From Conidiobolus incongruus B7586 (taxonomy: Eukaryota > Entomophthoromycota > Entomophthoromycetes > Entomophthorales > Conidiobolaceae): a stretch of 20,304 nt of DNA. The notes beneath the pieces were generated by a model. That model was not told the DNA's origin. It saw only the letters and a program-made list of their open reading frames with translations, and searched no databases. The stretch covers positions 1 through 20,304 of the forward strand of contig JNEM01015468.1 in assembly GCA_000697335.1 (NCBI GenBank). Direction: 5' to 3'. Below are positions 10,433 to 20,304 of the stretch, one piece after another (position 1 is the stretch's first letter; every line of letters begins with the position of its first letter). The translations under genes were made by a program, and so were the position numbers.

Positions 10433-13400
10433 CAAAATACTAATTGAAAAATAATTTCATTTTTAATATTTAATATTATTTTATATAACGTATTTAATTA
10501 TGATTGAAAATATTCTATATATTATCAATACTAAAAAAATAAATATAATTTTTATATTAATTTAATATCAGGAGATATAGTGAAGTTTCTTAACAATTGA
10601 ATTTGAGATGGAGCATCAAATCAAAAGTGGATGATAGAAAAAAAATATTATATTCATAAGATAATTAAATCAATGTATTATATTTAATATATTCAAATAA
10701 TTCAATTGATTATATTTTAAAACATAAACTAAATATGTTATAATTTTATCCTTAGAAGTTTTCAATTATTTTAAGAGTATTTTTTTTACATATTAGAATC
10801 TTTAGAATTTTAAAGACATAATCTAAATTAAATTAATATTTATTTAATCTTTTTTACTCTTAATTATATTTTATAAAATATATATAATTTAAATTATTAA
10901 CATATTAATATTATATATTTTTTAGATTTTATTTAAATTTAATTAATAATAAATAAAAATATACATAATTTTTCATAATAAAAATGAACTCATACTCAAA
11001 ATTGATAATATTTATAATTGAACTTGTTTTATTAGAGTATTATATTGGTGAAATTATATATATCCAAGATTGAATGTAAAATAAAGGATATATAAATTCA
11101 ATACTATATTCAAGATTTTTCTTTGATCGGAATATTTTGGAATTTGAGATATATTTGATTTTAACATAATTAAGGACTAAATACTATATTTGAAACTGGA
11201 TAAAATTTTTCAAATATTGATATCAAATTATAAGTTCAGTGAATGGTAATTAGTTTGTTTTTAATAGCTAAATTCCCTCAAAATTATTTTTATTTTTTTT
11301 AAAATACAAAAATTTATTTTCAAAAATCTATATAAGATATAAATTTTCTACTTTATAGTTTTATGCAACATATATTACTGTATAAAATTATATTATGCCA
11401 TAAAGATAATGAAATGTACTTGAATTTGATTAAAGAATTTTCAGATAATATATGAACTTGTATTTGAGATAATAATATTTGAAAAATACTAAATATAATA
11501 ATACTTTGTATTAGTTCTATTTTAAATAATATTAAATATTATTTAATAAATTTTATTATGATTATTTTTAATATTAAACTCTATTAATTTTGATAAACGT
11601 ATTGAAAATTATCTCAATAATAGTAAGACATAATAAATATTGAATTTTTTCATAATTATATATATATTTTAATTGTTATTGTTTCTAATAAACTATTGTA
11701 TATTTTTAAGAGTATATTGAAAATATTATATATTTTTTATTATGAATATATTAATTATATTTTAATTTGATATTAAATTTGAAACTTGACTAATATACTT
11801 TATCAAATTTTGAGCGTTAATATTTTTATGGTTTTTAAACCATATTCAATTTTCAGAAAGACATTTGTATTATATTTGTAATTTTTTAAAAAATATTAAC
11901 ACTATATATATCATTGAATATAATATGAACTATTTTGATATTCATTTCAGTAGACAATAAATAATTTATACAACCTTAGCTTCAGTACGATTGCAGAATA
12001 TAGAACTAAATATTTGAAACACATAATTTAAAGAACATTATTGTTAAAGAATTAATTAATAGATTAAGAATATAAAATATTTTTATTAATAATAAAATAA
12101 TTATTATATCTAAGCTATTTGAAAGTCATATATAATTTTTTATTTTCTTGTTCAATTTATCATTAAAGTGAAAAATCTTTTAAATTAAATCTTGATATAT
12201 TTAAAAACTAGATTAACATTCAATTATATATTAATTATTATATTTTATTATAACCCAAAATTCTTGATATGATTTGATTATTTGGATGATATTATCTATT
12301 TTTTACAGTCCAATTAAGCATTTAAAATATTCTATTAGTTGGTGTATTTGCTGTATTCAGGATAATTCCTATATATTTTTATTAATATATGATTATATTA
12401 TAAACATAAAAATATAATAATATAATAATTTTATCCAAACAATATCCATTTTATACCTAAAAGACATATTCATCACGAAGTGAAAATATATTTTATGAAA
12501 TGCTCGTTACCAAATTTAGTAAAATGAATAACTGTAAACTGATATTCAGAATACAATTTACTGACAATATCTTTGGAACTAATTTAAAATAGTCAATTTG
12601 GCATTAATGTTATATTATTTTATAGCGAACAATAATTTTATTAACTAGTTTTATCAATATTGAGTTTCAGGAATCTCTATTTCCAACCCAGAAAATGAGT
12701 TTAAAAGTATTTATACATTGCAAAATAGATATATAATTATATGGTGATTCAAACTATTAGTCAATAATAATAATAATAAAAAGTAGAAAATATTCAAATA
12801 TTCCAGATGTTAAATTATAATTATGATTCTAAAAAATTTAAATCAATATTGATAGATATTATATTGAACTAAATCTGTAAAATATAAAGTTAATTATCAA
12901 TTAATTTGCAAAGTTAAAGAATGTATAGATAACAATATTATTTATAAATAAAATTGTGAGTATTAGGGGTTTAATATTTAAAAACTTAAATTGAAAGGAT
13001 AATTGTTCTTTGATTTTTATCTGCCATACTAACTTTGTGAATATATTATTTTGCGAATTAATATCAACATTTGAGTTGTTTTCAATGAACTTAAAATATT
13101 CTTTATATCAGTTTGATTATTCAAATTTTACTTAATTTTATTTCTATAATTTATAATTTTGAATATTTGGTTAATTATATTTTAATTATTTCAAAACAAA
13201 ATTATTCAATTCATACAATTGGACAATATGATTAACAATAACTACGCCATATGTAATAAATGATGATTAAATAGGTAAATATTCTACACAAGTAGATTTT
13301 GGTCTGTGTCATAAAAAATCTCAATCAAGTGTAATCTACCGAAAAGATAATAATTCCAATTCCAAAATGAATAACTCAAAATACCATAACTTATTGAATA

Positions 13401-14399
13401 AGGGTTTCTAAATCAGTGCTTATAATATGAATTAAGTTAAACACAATTTGATGTTTTGAATCGAAAAAACAAGGAACTGATTTAGGGTTATATCCAAATC
13501 ATTAATAACCCAAAAATTTTAAATTGAACTAGAAAGAATAGGATATTGATAAACAATAGAAAAACAAATAAACTCTTTAATTCCCCATTACAATAGAATA
13601 TATCTTTATTGTTATTATTATTATTGTTAAGGATCTTTAACAATATATATTTTAATATTATTCTTCATAACAATCACCCTTGAAAAATATCTTTATATCA
13701 ACAATTACCCAATGTTTATCAGGTTTTGTTAAATTTCAATCTCATTAATATACATCAAATTATCCAACAACTAAACATTACCAAAATTTCTCACTATATA
13801 TTACTTAATAACGAACTAGTAACATTTTTTACATATGTTTAACATTTGAAGTCCACTAATTGTAATATGAAAATTAGATTTCTAGACTTATCAAAGTTAT
13901 TTAAGCTAGATCAAATATCAATAAACTTGAAGTGAGATAATAATTATTAATAGTTTTTATATCTTTTTAAATTGATATGAATTTTCAATTATTTGATTCA
14001 AAATTTATTTGATAAAATACCAATTTTGGTAGTAATTCTTCAAATTGAAACATAAAAAGTTTTATTTTTTTTAAAAAAATCATTAGTTAATTGTTAATAA
14101 TAATATGGAATAAACTAACTCATATAAATATTAAATTTTGAAATTTATAATATAATAGACCACTTTAATGTTTATAAATGTAGTTATTATCCTGAATAAA
14201 TATATTTATATATAATCAGATTTGGAAAGAAAAATTTGACCGATTTATTTGACTTAATGATAAATTAAGTAATTCTAAATATATATATTTAGAAAATTTT
14301 TATATTTTCAATCATTCAATTAAAAAAATAGATCAAGTTTCGAATTATTTACCTTTTTCTCTTCTATTTAAAAAAATTAATAATTTTATTTATAATTTT

Positions 14400-14516
14400 T
14401 TTTACTTTTACACTTTATATTTAATAACAATAACAACAATAATATTAATAATCTTTTCAAATTAATACAACAACAATAATAATAAAAATTAATTAATTAA
14501 TCTTCAAATTTATAAA
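14400..14516 (+). promoter_or_regulatory. Probable 5' UTR and core promoter of the J-domain gene
   Basis: A pyrimidine-rich stretch (about 14351-14412) leads to a TATA-like TTTATATTTAAT, then to an A/C-rich leader of CAA and AAT units up to the ATG at 14517, whose context is AAAATGG. The arrangement resembles fungal promoters and leaders. The transcription start is not shown by the sequence. Confidence 0.35.
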
Positions 14517-15892
14517 ATGGACACTCAAAATGTCAGCACTACCAAATTATATGAAATTTTAGAAGTTTCAAAGAATGCTACACCTGAAGAAATAAAAAAA
14601 TCTTATAGAAAGTTAGCTCTTAAATATCATCCTGATAAAAATCCTAATGCTGGTGAACAAGTAATTTTATTTTTAATCAATTAATAAATTAATTATTAAT
14701 TTGATCTTTTTAGTTTAAAGCTATTAGCCACGCTTACGAAATCTTAAGCGACCCTAAAAAGAGGAAAATTTATGACATACACGGAGAAATGGGTCTACAG
14801 TTAATGGGTACTGTTCCAGATTTCATGTTGGATGACAAATTCAAAAAAGCTATGGGCAAATTTTTCTTTATGTGTACCTTTATTACCTTTTTACTATTTA
14901 TTTTCGTAAGTTTCCTCAGTGTGAGAATTGACAATAAAGTCGGATGGAGATATAGCGTGGTATTTGTGCCAGTGTGGATCTTGGACTTTATTCTCGCGTA
15001 TGGTATCTTTTGGGGCGGTAGACTCATGAGTGGCAGGGATTCTGAGGATTTGGAACATGATGGCCACGATGAGGAATTATCGCAGGAGCAAAAGGATGAA
15101 CTCAAAAGACAGAAAAATAAGGTTGTTACTATGGTTATTGGGTTTATTTCGGTTTATTTGGCCCTATTTATCATTTTCCAGGTGTTGATTGTTTTGAAAT
15201 CCGATAGAATGAGCAGATTTTCCGCTGGTGTGATGTTTATTCCATGGTTTATTTTAGAAGCTATTCACTCCATTTATAATACTATTAATTTCGTTGGTGG
15301 ATTTTTACTCATCAAATCCCAGCAGAGTAATCCTGATCCAAGTTTGCCCAGTGTTCCTACTGGATATTTGCCATACTTGAAACTGATCTTTGACGTTTAC
15401 TGGTTTTTCGCCATCCGTATCACTCAAGCCATCTTGATCGTTTTAAGAATCGATGACGTCATCACATGCAGTTGGGGTGTCGTCTTCATTCCTCTCTATT
15501 TAGTAGGCCTTAAGTACCTCATCAGTGTCCTACTCGCTTGGAAGAATTTCAGATCACTATCCGGGGATGAAGCCGAAAAATTTAGACCTATGCTCATCAC
15601 AATTGTGATCGCATTCGTCATCTCTTTCGTACTTGCATACAGTTTCATAGGGATGTTAGCTGCCAAACTGGACCATCGCTGGATTGCTATGGCAGTGGTA
15701 TTCATCCCGGTCTTCATCATCCTCAGCTTCTTCCTCCTGTGTTGCGGATGCTGCATGCCGTGCCTCTTCTTCGCCAGCGCTAACTTCGACGACGACGCTA
15801 TGGAGCCCACATCATCCGAACGCGTTCCCGTCGGTCGTCAAATTACTCAGGGTGGCGAAATCAGTACATCTCAATTTCCCACTTACTCTTAA
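14517..15892 (+). CDS. J-domain protein fused to a TMEM185-like multi-pass membrane region
   Basis: Exons 14517-14660 and 14714-15892 (intron 14661-14713, GTAATT...TTTTAG) give 440 residues. Residues 1-75 are a canonical J domain: [23 protein letters not shown] at 38-40, then [21 protein letters not shown], closest in style to cysteine-string proteins (DNAJC5), including the following G-x-x-GL. HPD implies stimulation of an Hsp70 ATPase on the cytosolic side. The rest is hydrophobic with some eight membrane spans. A short signature recurs four times, a basic-x-Asp followed by an aromatic and V(V/M)F(I/V)P, at about residues 119, 210, 293 and 366. This recalls the TMEM185A/B family. A charged loop (about 153-183) separates the first spans from the others. 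Near the end lies a cysteine cluster (391, 392, 394, 395, 398), a likely palmitoylation site, then an acidic tail. The substrate is unknown. Confidence 0.88.
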
Positions 15893-16089
15893 TTGCTTGT
15901 TTTTGGCACATTCATTGCATAGTCTTTAATTTCACCACTATTTAATTTATTCTACTACATTATTATACATGTGTAAATTTTCTCTCGAATATACATATAA
16001 TTAAAGTTTTTTTTCACTCATAAATAAATATTTTTATTTATTTTTTAATACTTATGACTTTGATTAACTTGTGTTTAATAAATAAACAC
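15893..16089 (+). other. 3' flank of the J-domain gene
   Basis: AT-rich with a possible poly(A) signal AATAAA at 16023-16028. A 7-bp perfect hairpin, GTGTTTA/TAAACAC, lies at 16071-16089, just before the GC-richer island begins. Confidence 0.4.
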
Positions 16090-16249
16090 GATTAATAAAG
16101 CTATCACCAACTGAGTGACTGATCAACATTAAGTTTTCACATGTCCCTCGAATAGGTGGCTATACCATCGAGTGAGTTCCCCTGCTTGGTCCCGAACAGC
16201 CACTAGCACGAAATTCATCTAGCCCCATCAAGCATAAATCTGCTAAGGA

Positions 16250-16566
16250 CAATAAAAACTTATATGAGTTCACTAATAAAAGGTGACAAGTTGGTTGCTA
16301 CCAAATTAGGCAACCAACGGTTGTTCGATTCATTCAATTTGAAACGTGTTTATTTTGGCTAAGTTGATATGGACACAATATCCGACTTAGCTCTAGTAGA
16401 TCCTAGAGTGACTCCATGTGGTGAAGCAGTCAGGGTTCGTTTGACTACCTAGCTTTTAGCTGCTGCTCCCCATATGGTAGAAAAGGTACTCGCCTATTTG
16501 TAGACTCCATACATCAAAACGGTAGTCGAAATCGGACTGTCATTATTACTTGAATCAATAAAAACT
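16250..16566. repeat. Direct repeat pair CAATAAAAACT
   Basis: Identical 11-mers at 16250-16260 and 16556-16566. They are candidate target-site duplications or repeated A-rich tails of the enclosed unit. Confidence 0.5.
16261..16555 (+). mobile_element. SINE-like candidate bracketed by an 11-bp direct repeat
   Basis: CAATAAAAACT occurs at 16250-16260 and again at 16556-16566, enclosing 295 bp. Near the 5' end are tRNA-like internal promoter matches: a box A-like TGACAAGTTGG (16284-16294) and a box B-like TGTTCGATTCA (16322-16332, 9 of 11 to GGTTCGANTCC), 38 bases apart, within the normal range. There is no cloverleaf acceptor stem, so it is not a tRNA gene. A T4 run at 16353-16356 would tend to stop pol III early, which argues against an active SINE. 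The A-rich direct repeat could instead be two similar tails. Confidence 0.3.
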
Positions 16567-16965
16567 CAATTTTCAGGGATATTAAATCATTTTCATTAAG
16601 ATCCTTATCATTTGAAATTTAACAATAAAGAAATAATCCCATAAATTAAGGATAAATAGAAATAATATAAATATTTAAATCATAATTTAATTACATTTTA
16701 AAAACAAATCAATTTTAAAAAATAGAAAATAATTCAATTAAATATATATATATATGTATATAATTACTATCATTAAATATTAACTGAATTCTTTCTATAA
16801 AAATCTTGAAACAATTATATTTATTTAAGAATATTAGAATAATTAAAACAATTTCAAGTAATTTTATAATTTTTATAATTAACTACTTTATCAAAAACTT
16901 TATTCTAATTAAATTTAGATTCTTTTATAGTATTTCAATTAATATATGACTAATTTAAAAAAATA
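16567..16965. promoter_or_regulatory. AT-rich upstream region of ELP2
   Basis: About 400 bases, AT-rich, with no coding or RNA signal seen. It must contain the ELP2 promoter. Nothing specific such as a clear TATA position or operator-like repeat stands out from the composition. Confidence 0.35.
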
Positions 16966-19747
16966 ATGACAGTTCAATTACTTCATCAATATTCTGGTTT
17001 AAATAGAAGTCCTCATAACTTAGAAATCTCTCCAAAAGGTATTGTAACTTATGGTTCCAATACTCTAATAGGTTTAGCCAAAAATTTTAAAAATTTAAAT
17101 AAAAATATTGAATTGATTAAAGCTCACAATAAAGTTATCAATAGTTTAAGTTGGACTTTGAAAGGTAATTTAATTATTTTTTAATTTTAAATTATTTGGA
17201 ATTAATTGATAATTTTAGATAATAATGTAAATTCTGATGTCGTTGGTATCATTTCAGGATCTGCTGACAAAACTGTTAAAATTTGGAAATATAATAATAA
17301 TAATAATCAAGTAATGAAATTGAATTTTCTTATTTATGGGTTGATAGATAGATTGATTAATTGATATTTAGTTGGAGTTGGTTCATACTTTAACACATCA
17401 CGAAGCTCCAGTCACAGTTGTTACATCTTTCACTTTGGTGAATGGCGACAGCATCACGCACTACTTCGTATCTGGAGGTACTGACGGTCGCGTTCATATC
17501 TATCGCTGGCAACAAAACAGTGATATTGAATTAATCGATACGATCCAATTCAAAGCAGTATATCCCTTGTCCTTAGCATTACATCAATTGCCCAGCGAAG
17601 AGCCCACCCTCATTTTAGCCATTGGTGCTACCGATACTAAGATTCATTTGCATACTTTTGCACCTTCAGCAGATCAGAAATTCAATAAAGTTTTGAAACT
17701 GAGCGGTCACGAGGATTGGGTGCGCAGTTTAAATTTCACAACTTTGGACAATGATCAAGTGATATTGGCAAGTGGTGGTCAAGATCGTTATATCAGATTG
17801 TGGCGTATTGAACAATTGAATGGTCAAATTTTAGAACAAAAGTAATTTTTAATTTTTGATCAATAATATATTGGTTTAACTTGGTAATTGTAGAGAAAAG
17901 AATCAAACCACGCAATTAAGCACTAGAGCCTATCAAATTAACTTACCTCACCAATCCTTCTATCTTCAGTTGGAGGCTGTGTTATTCGGTCACGAAGCAG
18001 CTGTCTACTCTGTTCACTGGCATCCAAAGATTATCAAGGATGGTCAACTTCACCAACCTATGGAACTCTTATCTGCATCCGCAGACAAATCTTTAATGAT
18101 TTGGTCCCCCACAGGTCCTGACGGTATTTGGTTATATCAAGTAATCACAATCATCTACTGCTATGTAGGTATTTCTAATATCTTTATTTAGTGCCAATTG
18201 GGCGAAGTCGGTGGCAAAACCGCTGGGTTTTTCGGTGCCAAGTTTGGACCCAATGGGGATCGCGTCTTAGCTAATGGCTACGGTGGTGCTATTCACGTGT
18301 GGGAACGTGAAAGAGGTAATTTGTCGTATTATATCTAATTGAAAATAAATTATTTATTTGTTAGTTGAGCCTAGAGATCTTTGGAACAGTGTTCAAGGTA
18401 TTTCAGGTCATACCAAATCTGTTACTGGCATTAGTTGGGATCCTTTGGGTCATTATTTCGTTACTACAAGGTAATTAAATTTATAGTTTTTACTCATTTA
18501 ACTTATTTTATAGTTTGGATCAAACATGTCGCGCCTACGCAATTGTTCAAGATGGCGACGACAAAGCCTGGCACGAAATCGCAAGGTCCCAAATCCACGG
18601 TTACGATCTCAAAGGTGTCCAATTCGTCAAGCCCTTCCAATATGTTAGCATCGCTGACGAAAAAGTACTCAGAGTTTTTGAAGCTCCAAAATCCTTCATT
18701 ACAAATTTGGGTCAATTGGTCAATGATCCTGAATTAGTGAGTCAGGTTGACAATTTGGATTTGAGACCACTTGCAGCCAATTTGCCAGCTTTGGGTTTGA
18801 GTAATAAAGCTATCGACGATGGTAGTAACATTCCCTTCCAAGTTGTCGACGATGACGAAGATGCCGAAGATGCTAACGCCGCTAGCACCCCCAACAGAGC
18901 CACTGGTATTGAAGGCATTCCATTCGAGGAAGATCTCCTCCAAGTAACATTATGGCCTGAAGTCGAGAAGTTGTACGGCCACGGCTACGAAATGGTCAGT
19001 ATTGCCAACAATGTCCAACATAAGGTCATTGCCTCGGCTTGTAAAGCTACTGATACTACCAGTGCCCACATCAAATTGTACAGCACCGATGATTGGCGTC
19101 TCCTCAAACCTGATCTCGAAGGTCACAATCTCACCGTAACCAGACTCCAATTCTCCAACGATGGCAACTATTTATTATCGGTATCTCGTGACAGATCCTG
19201 GTGTCTGTACAAACGCTCTACCCCAACTAATCCCGACGATCATGGCTTTCAGCTCGTGTTTCAAGGAGGAAAAGCACATTCCAGAATCATTTGGGACGCT
19301 TGTTTCACTCCCGACGATCGCTACTTTTTAACTGGAAGTCGTGACAAAACCATCAAAATATGGCGCATTGACATTAAGGACTGTACCTTTGAAGGTGTCA
19401 GTTTGATTAATACCATGAAGTTTGATCATGCAGTCACTTCCCTACATATTTCCAATACCTTATTGCAAGCTGGTGACTTTAGTAAGTATTTGATGGTGGT
19501 GGGATTAGAAAGTGGTGAAATTTGTATTGGACAGGGAATTGATGGTGATAACGAATCTTGGAAGATTGTTGAAAAATTAGACCAAAAGTAACCTCATATA
19601 TTTTTATTAATTGCATACATATTTACTAATATATTGTAATTTAGATATAGTCATCATGCAGCCATCAATCGAATTCAATTTCATCCCAAGGAGCATTTAT
19701 TCGTAACATGTTCGGAAGATACTAGCGTTAAAGTATTTCGACTTTGA
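16966..19747 (+). CDS. ELP2: Elongator complex subunit Elp2 (WD40 protein), eight exons
   Basis: Exons: 16966-17164, 17219-17310, 17372-17841, 17894-18140, 18192-18315, 18365-18470, 18514-19587 and 19645-19747. All phases join to 805 codons including the TGA, so 804 residues, close to yeast and human Elp2 (about 790-830). Elp2 is the double beta-propeller subunit of Elp123, which with Elp456 modifies wobble uridines of tRNAs. WD repeats visible include GSADKTVKIWKY (exon 2), GHEDWVRSLNF with GGQDRYIRLWRIE (about 209-244), GHEAAVYSVHWHP with ASADKSLMIW, and, in the second propeller, AHSRIIWDACF with FLTGSRDKTIKIW and a last CSEDTSVKVFRL. The family hallmarks LGEVGGKTAGFFGA and SLDQTCRAY, plus an acidic loop (DDDEDAEDA) before the second propeller, decide Elp2 over other WD40 proteins. 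The seven introns are 43-61 bp. The start is the first ATG, giving an N-terminus of usual extent. Confidence 0.95.
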
Positions 19748-20304
19748 ATGAAATTGTTAGTTTAATCAATTGCAAAACCAAAAGTTCAATTGAATCACTC
19801 TGGATCCATTGTGAATTTTAATATCAATTAATATCATAAATAAATAGAGCATCTCTCCTCATTTTAAATAAAATTTTTTAATTTGGTAAAATTTTCAAAA
19901 CAATTTATAATTATGGTAAATGTATCAACTTTAAAAGAATATTGGATTTTTTTATAAAATTTCTTTATGGATTTTTAAAAATAGCTTCATAAAAAATTAT
20001 TCAAAATCATTATATTAATATTAATTTTATTTCTTAAAATTACAAAAATTTGTATTAAATATAAAATTATAATAATTCAATTAATATAATGAATTAATTT
20101 AAAATAAAAAAATATTGTTAATATAAATTAATAAGAATAATTATTTAGATTACATAGTTTATATATAAACTGAATTATAAATTTTTAAGATAATTATTAT
20201 ATTCTTTTTTTATAGTTAACAAAAATTATAAAAAAAATCCATCTTTAATTAAATTTTCTTAAATTAATAAAATTAGCAAAAGATTATAAATAATAAAATA
20301 ATAT
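19748..20304. other. 3' flank of ELP2, AT-rich and empty
   Basis: AATAAA at 19839-19844, about 90 bases past the stop, is a fitting poly(A) signal. Beyond it the composition returns to the AT-rich background with stops in every frame, and I see no gene, RNA or transposon end. Confidence 0.5.

Larger units (their letters stand above)
9615..14516. other. 4.9-kb AT desert without recognisable genes
   Basis: Stops crowd all six frames and I recognise no protein, tRNA or rRNA. It contains microsatellites (TAAA at about 9631-9650, AT at 10407-10432, AAT at about 12759-12780, TTA around 13610-13627). Slightly more complex patches occur at about 9820-9860, 10000-10180 and 13260-13500 and may be old decayed insertions or 5' regulatory DNA, but nothing in them can be named. 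No Tc1-like or mariner end motif was found here. The last 200 bases should hold the promoter of the J-domain gene. Confidence 0.5.
16090..16566. ncRNA. Unexplained GC-richer, highly structured non-coding island
   Basis: This stretch is far richer in G and C than its surroundings, has no open frame of note, and matches no RNA family I know. On the plus strand, complementary pairs are: 16153-16161 with 16198-16205 (one bulge); 16183-16190 with 16227-16234; 16290-16298 with 16310-16318 (9 perfect bp, 11-base loop); 16357-16364 with 16385-16392, enclosing 16366-16370 with 16378-16382; 16391-16396 with 16403-16408; 16414-16421 with 16470-16477, enclosing 16425-16429 with 16460-16464; and 16521-16527 with 16535-16541 (two wobbles). 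The first two cross and would form a pseudoknot. It could be a non-coding RNA gene, a recent SINE or other repeat not yet decayed, or a piece of an unknown element. Strand is not settled, as hairpins form on either. Confidence 0.35.

Noticed and set aside
13400-13490. Perfect 10-bp inverted repeat CTAAATCAGT / ACTGATTTAG with a loop of roughly 55 bases
   Set aside because: At this AT content over about 5 kb, one or two such pairs are expected by chance, and nothing else nearby supports an element.
14770-15929. Minus-strand and alternative-frame open stretches over the J-domain gene
   Set aside because: Low-complexity translations opposite or out of frame with a well-supported membrane protein.
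16115-16160. Hammerhead ribozyme core (CTGATCA ... CGAAT)
   Set aside because: The core needs CUGANGA and GAAA with closing stems; both boxes deviate and the stems do not form.
16156-16250. Possible 5S rRNA gene (GGCTATACCA followed by GGTCCCG)
   Set aside because: Only the first ten bases resemble the 5S 5' arm. The spacing to GGTCCCG is too long and the conserved GTTAAGC and GG-TGGG-GACC internal control parts are missing.
16276-16350. A tRNA gene around the box A/box B-like motifs
   Set aside because: No 7-bp acceptor stem, a mismatched T stem and no anticodon arm can be drawn. It is kept only as a SINE-head possibility.
16353-16370. U2 snRNA-like TTTTGGCTAAG
   Set aside because: An 11-base match only. 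The branch-site recognition segment and Sm site of U2 are absent downstream, and the bases form part of a local hairpin instead.

Overview
The window looks like very AT-rich nuclear DNA from a fungus. The evidence is a Zn2Cys6 zinc-cluster regulator with a fungal-type middle domain, small GT-AG introns (43-61 bp, donors almost all GTAA), and conserved eukaryotic genes sitting as GC-richer islands in AT-rich DNA. An early-diverging lineage with AT-rich genomes (for example Entomophthoromycotina) would fit, but that is inference from style, not from a marker gene.

Layout. 1-7000 is a transposon graveyard. It holds two nearly full-length copies of one Tc1-like DNA transposon (1-1528, cut by the window start, and 4109-6986). 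A 1306-bp mariner (4208-5513) sits inside the second copy, and a mariner end (about 1531-1584) abuts the first. Between the copies is AT-rich DNA with one faint trace of a Ty1/copia-like fossil. Differences between copies and between terminal repeats are overwhelmingly transitions, and every in-frame stop in the mariner is TAA or TAG. This is what a RIP-like C-to-T process acting at CpA would leave.

7852-9614 (minus) is a two-exon zinc-cluster transcription factor whose frame has no ATG before the zinc cluster. 9615-14516 is a 4.9-kb AT desert with no recognisable gene. 14517-15892 (plus) is a two-exon gene that fuses an N-terminal DnaJ domain to a TMEM185-like multi-pass membrane protein with a cysteine-string-like cluster. 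16090-16566 is a strikingly GC-richer, non-coding island full of strong hairpins and a potential pseudoknot; part of it is bracketed by an 11-bp direct repeat and carries tRNA-like pol III boxes. 16966-19747 (plus) is an eight-exon gene for Elongator subunit Elp2. The last 557 bases are AT-rich and empty.

The three host genes have no evident joint pathway: one is a regulator, one a membrane co-chaperone-like protein, and one a tRNA-modification scaffold. The two most unusual items are the structured island at 16.1-16.6 kb and the J-domain/TMEM185 fusion.
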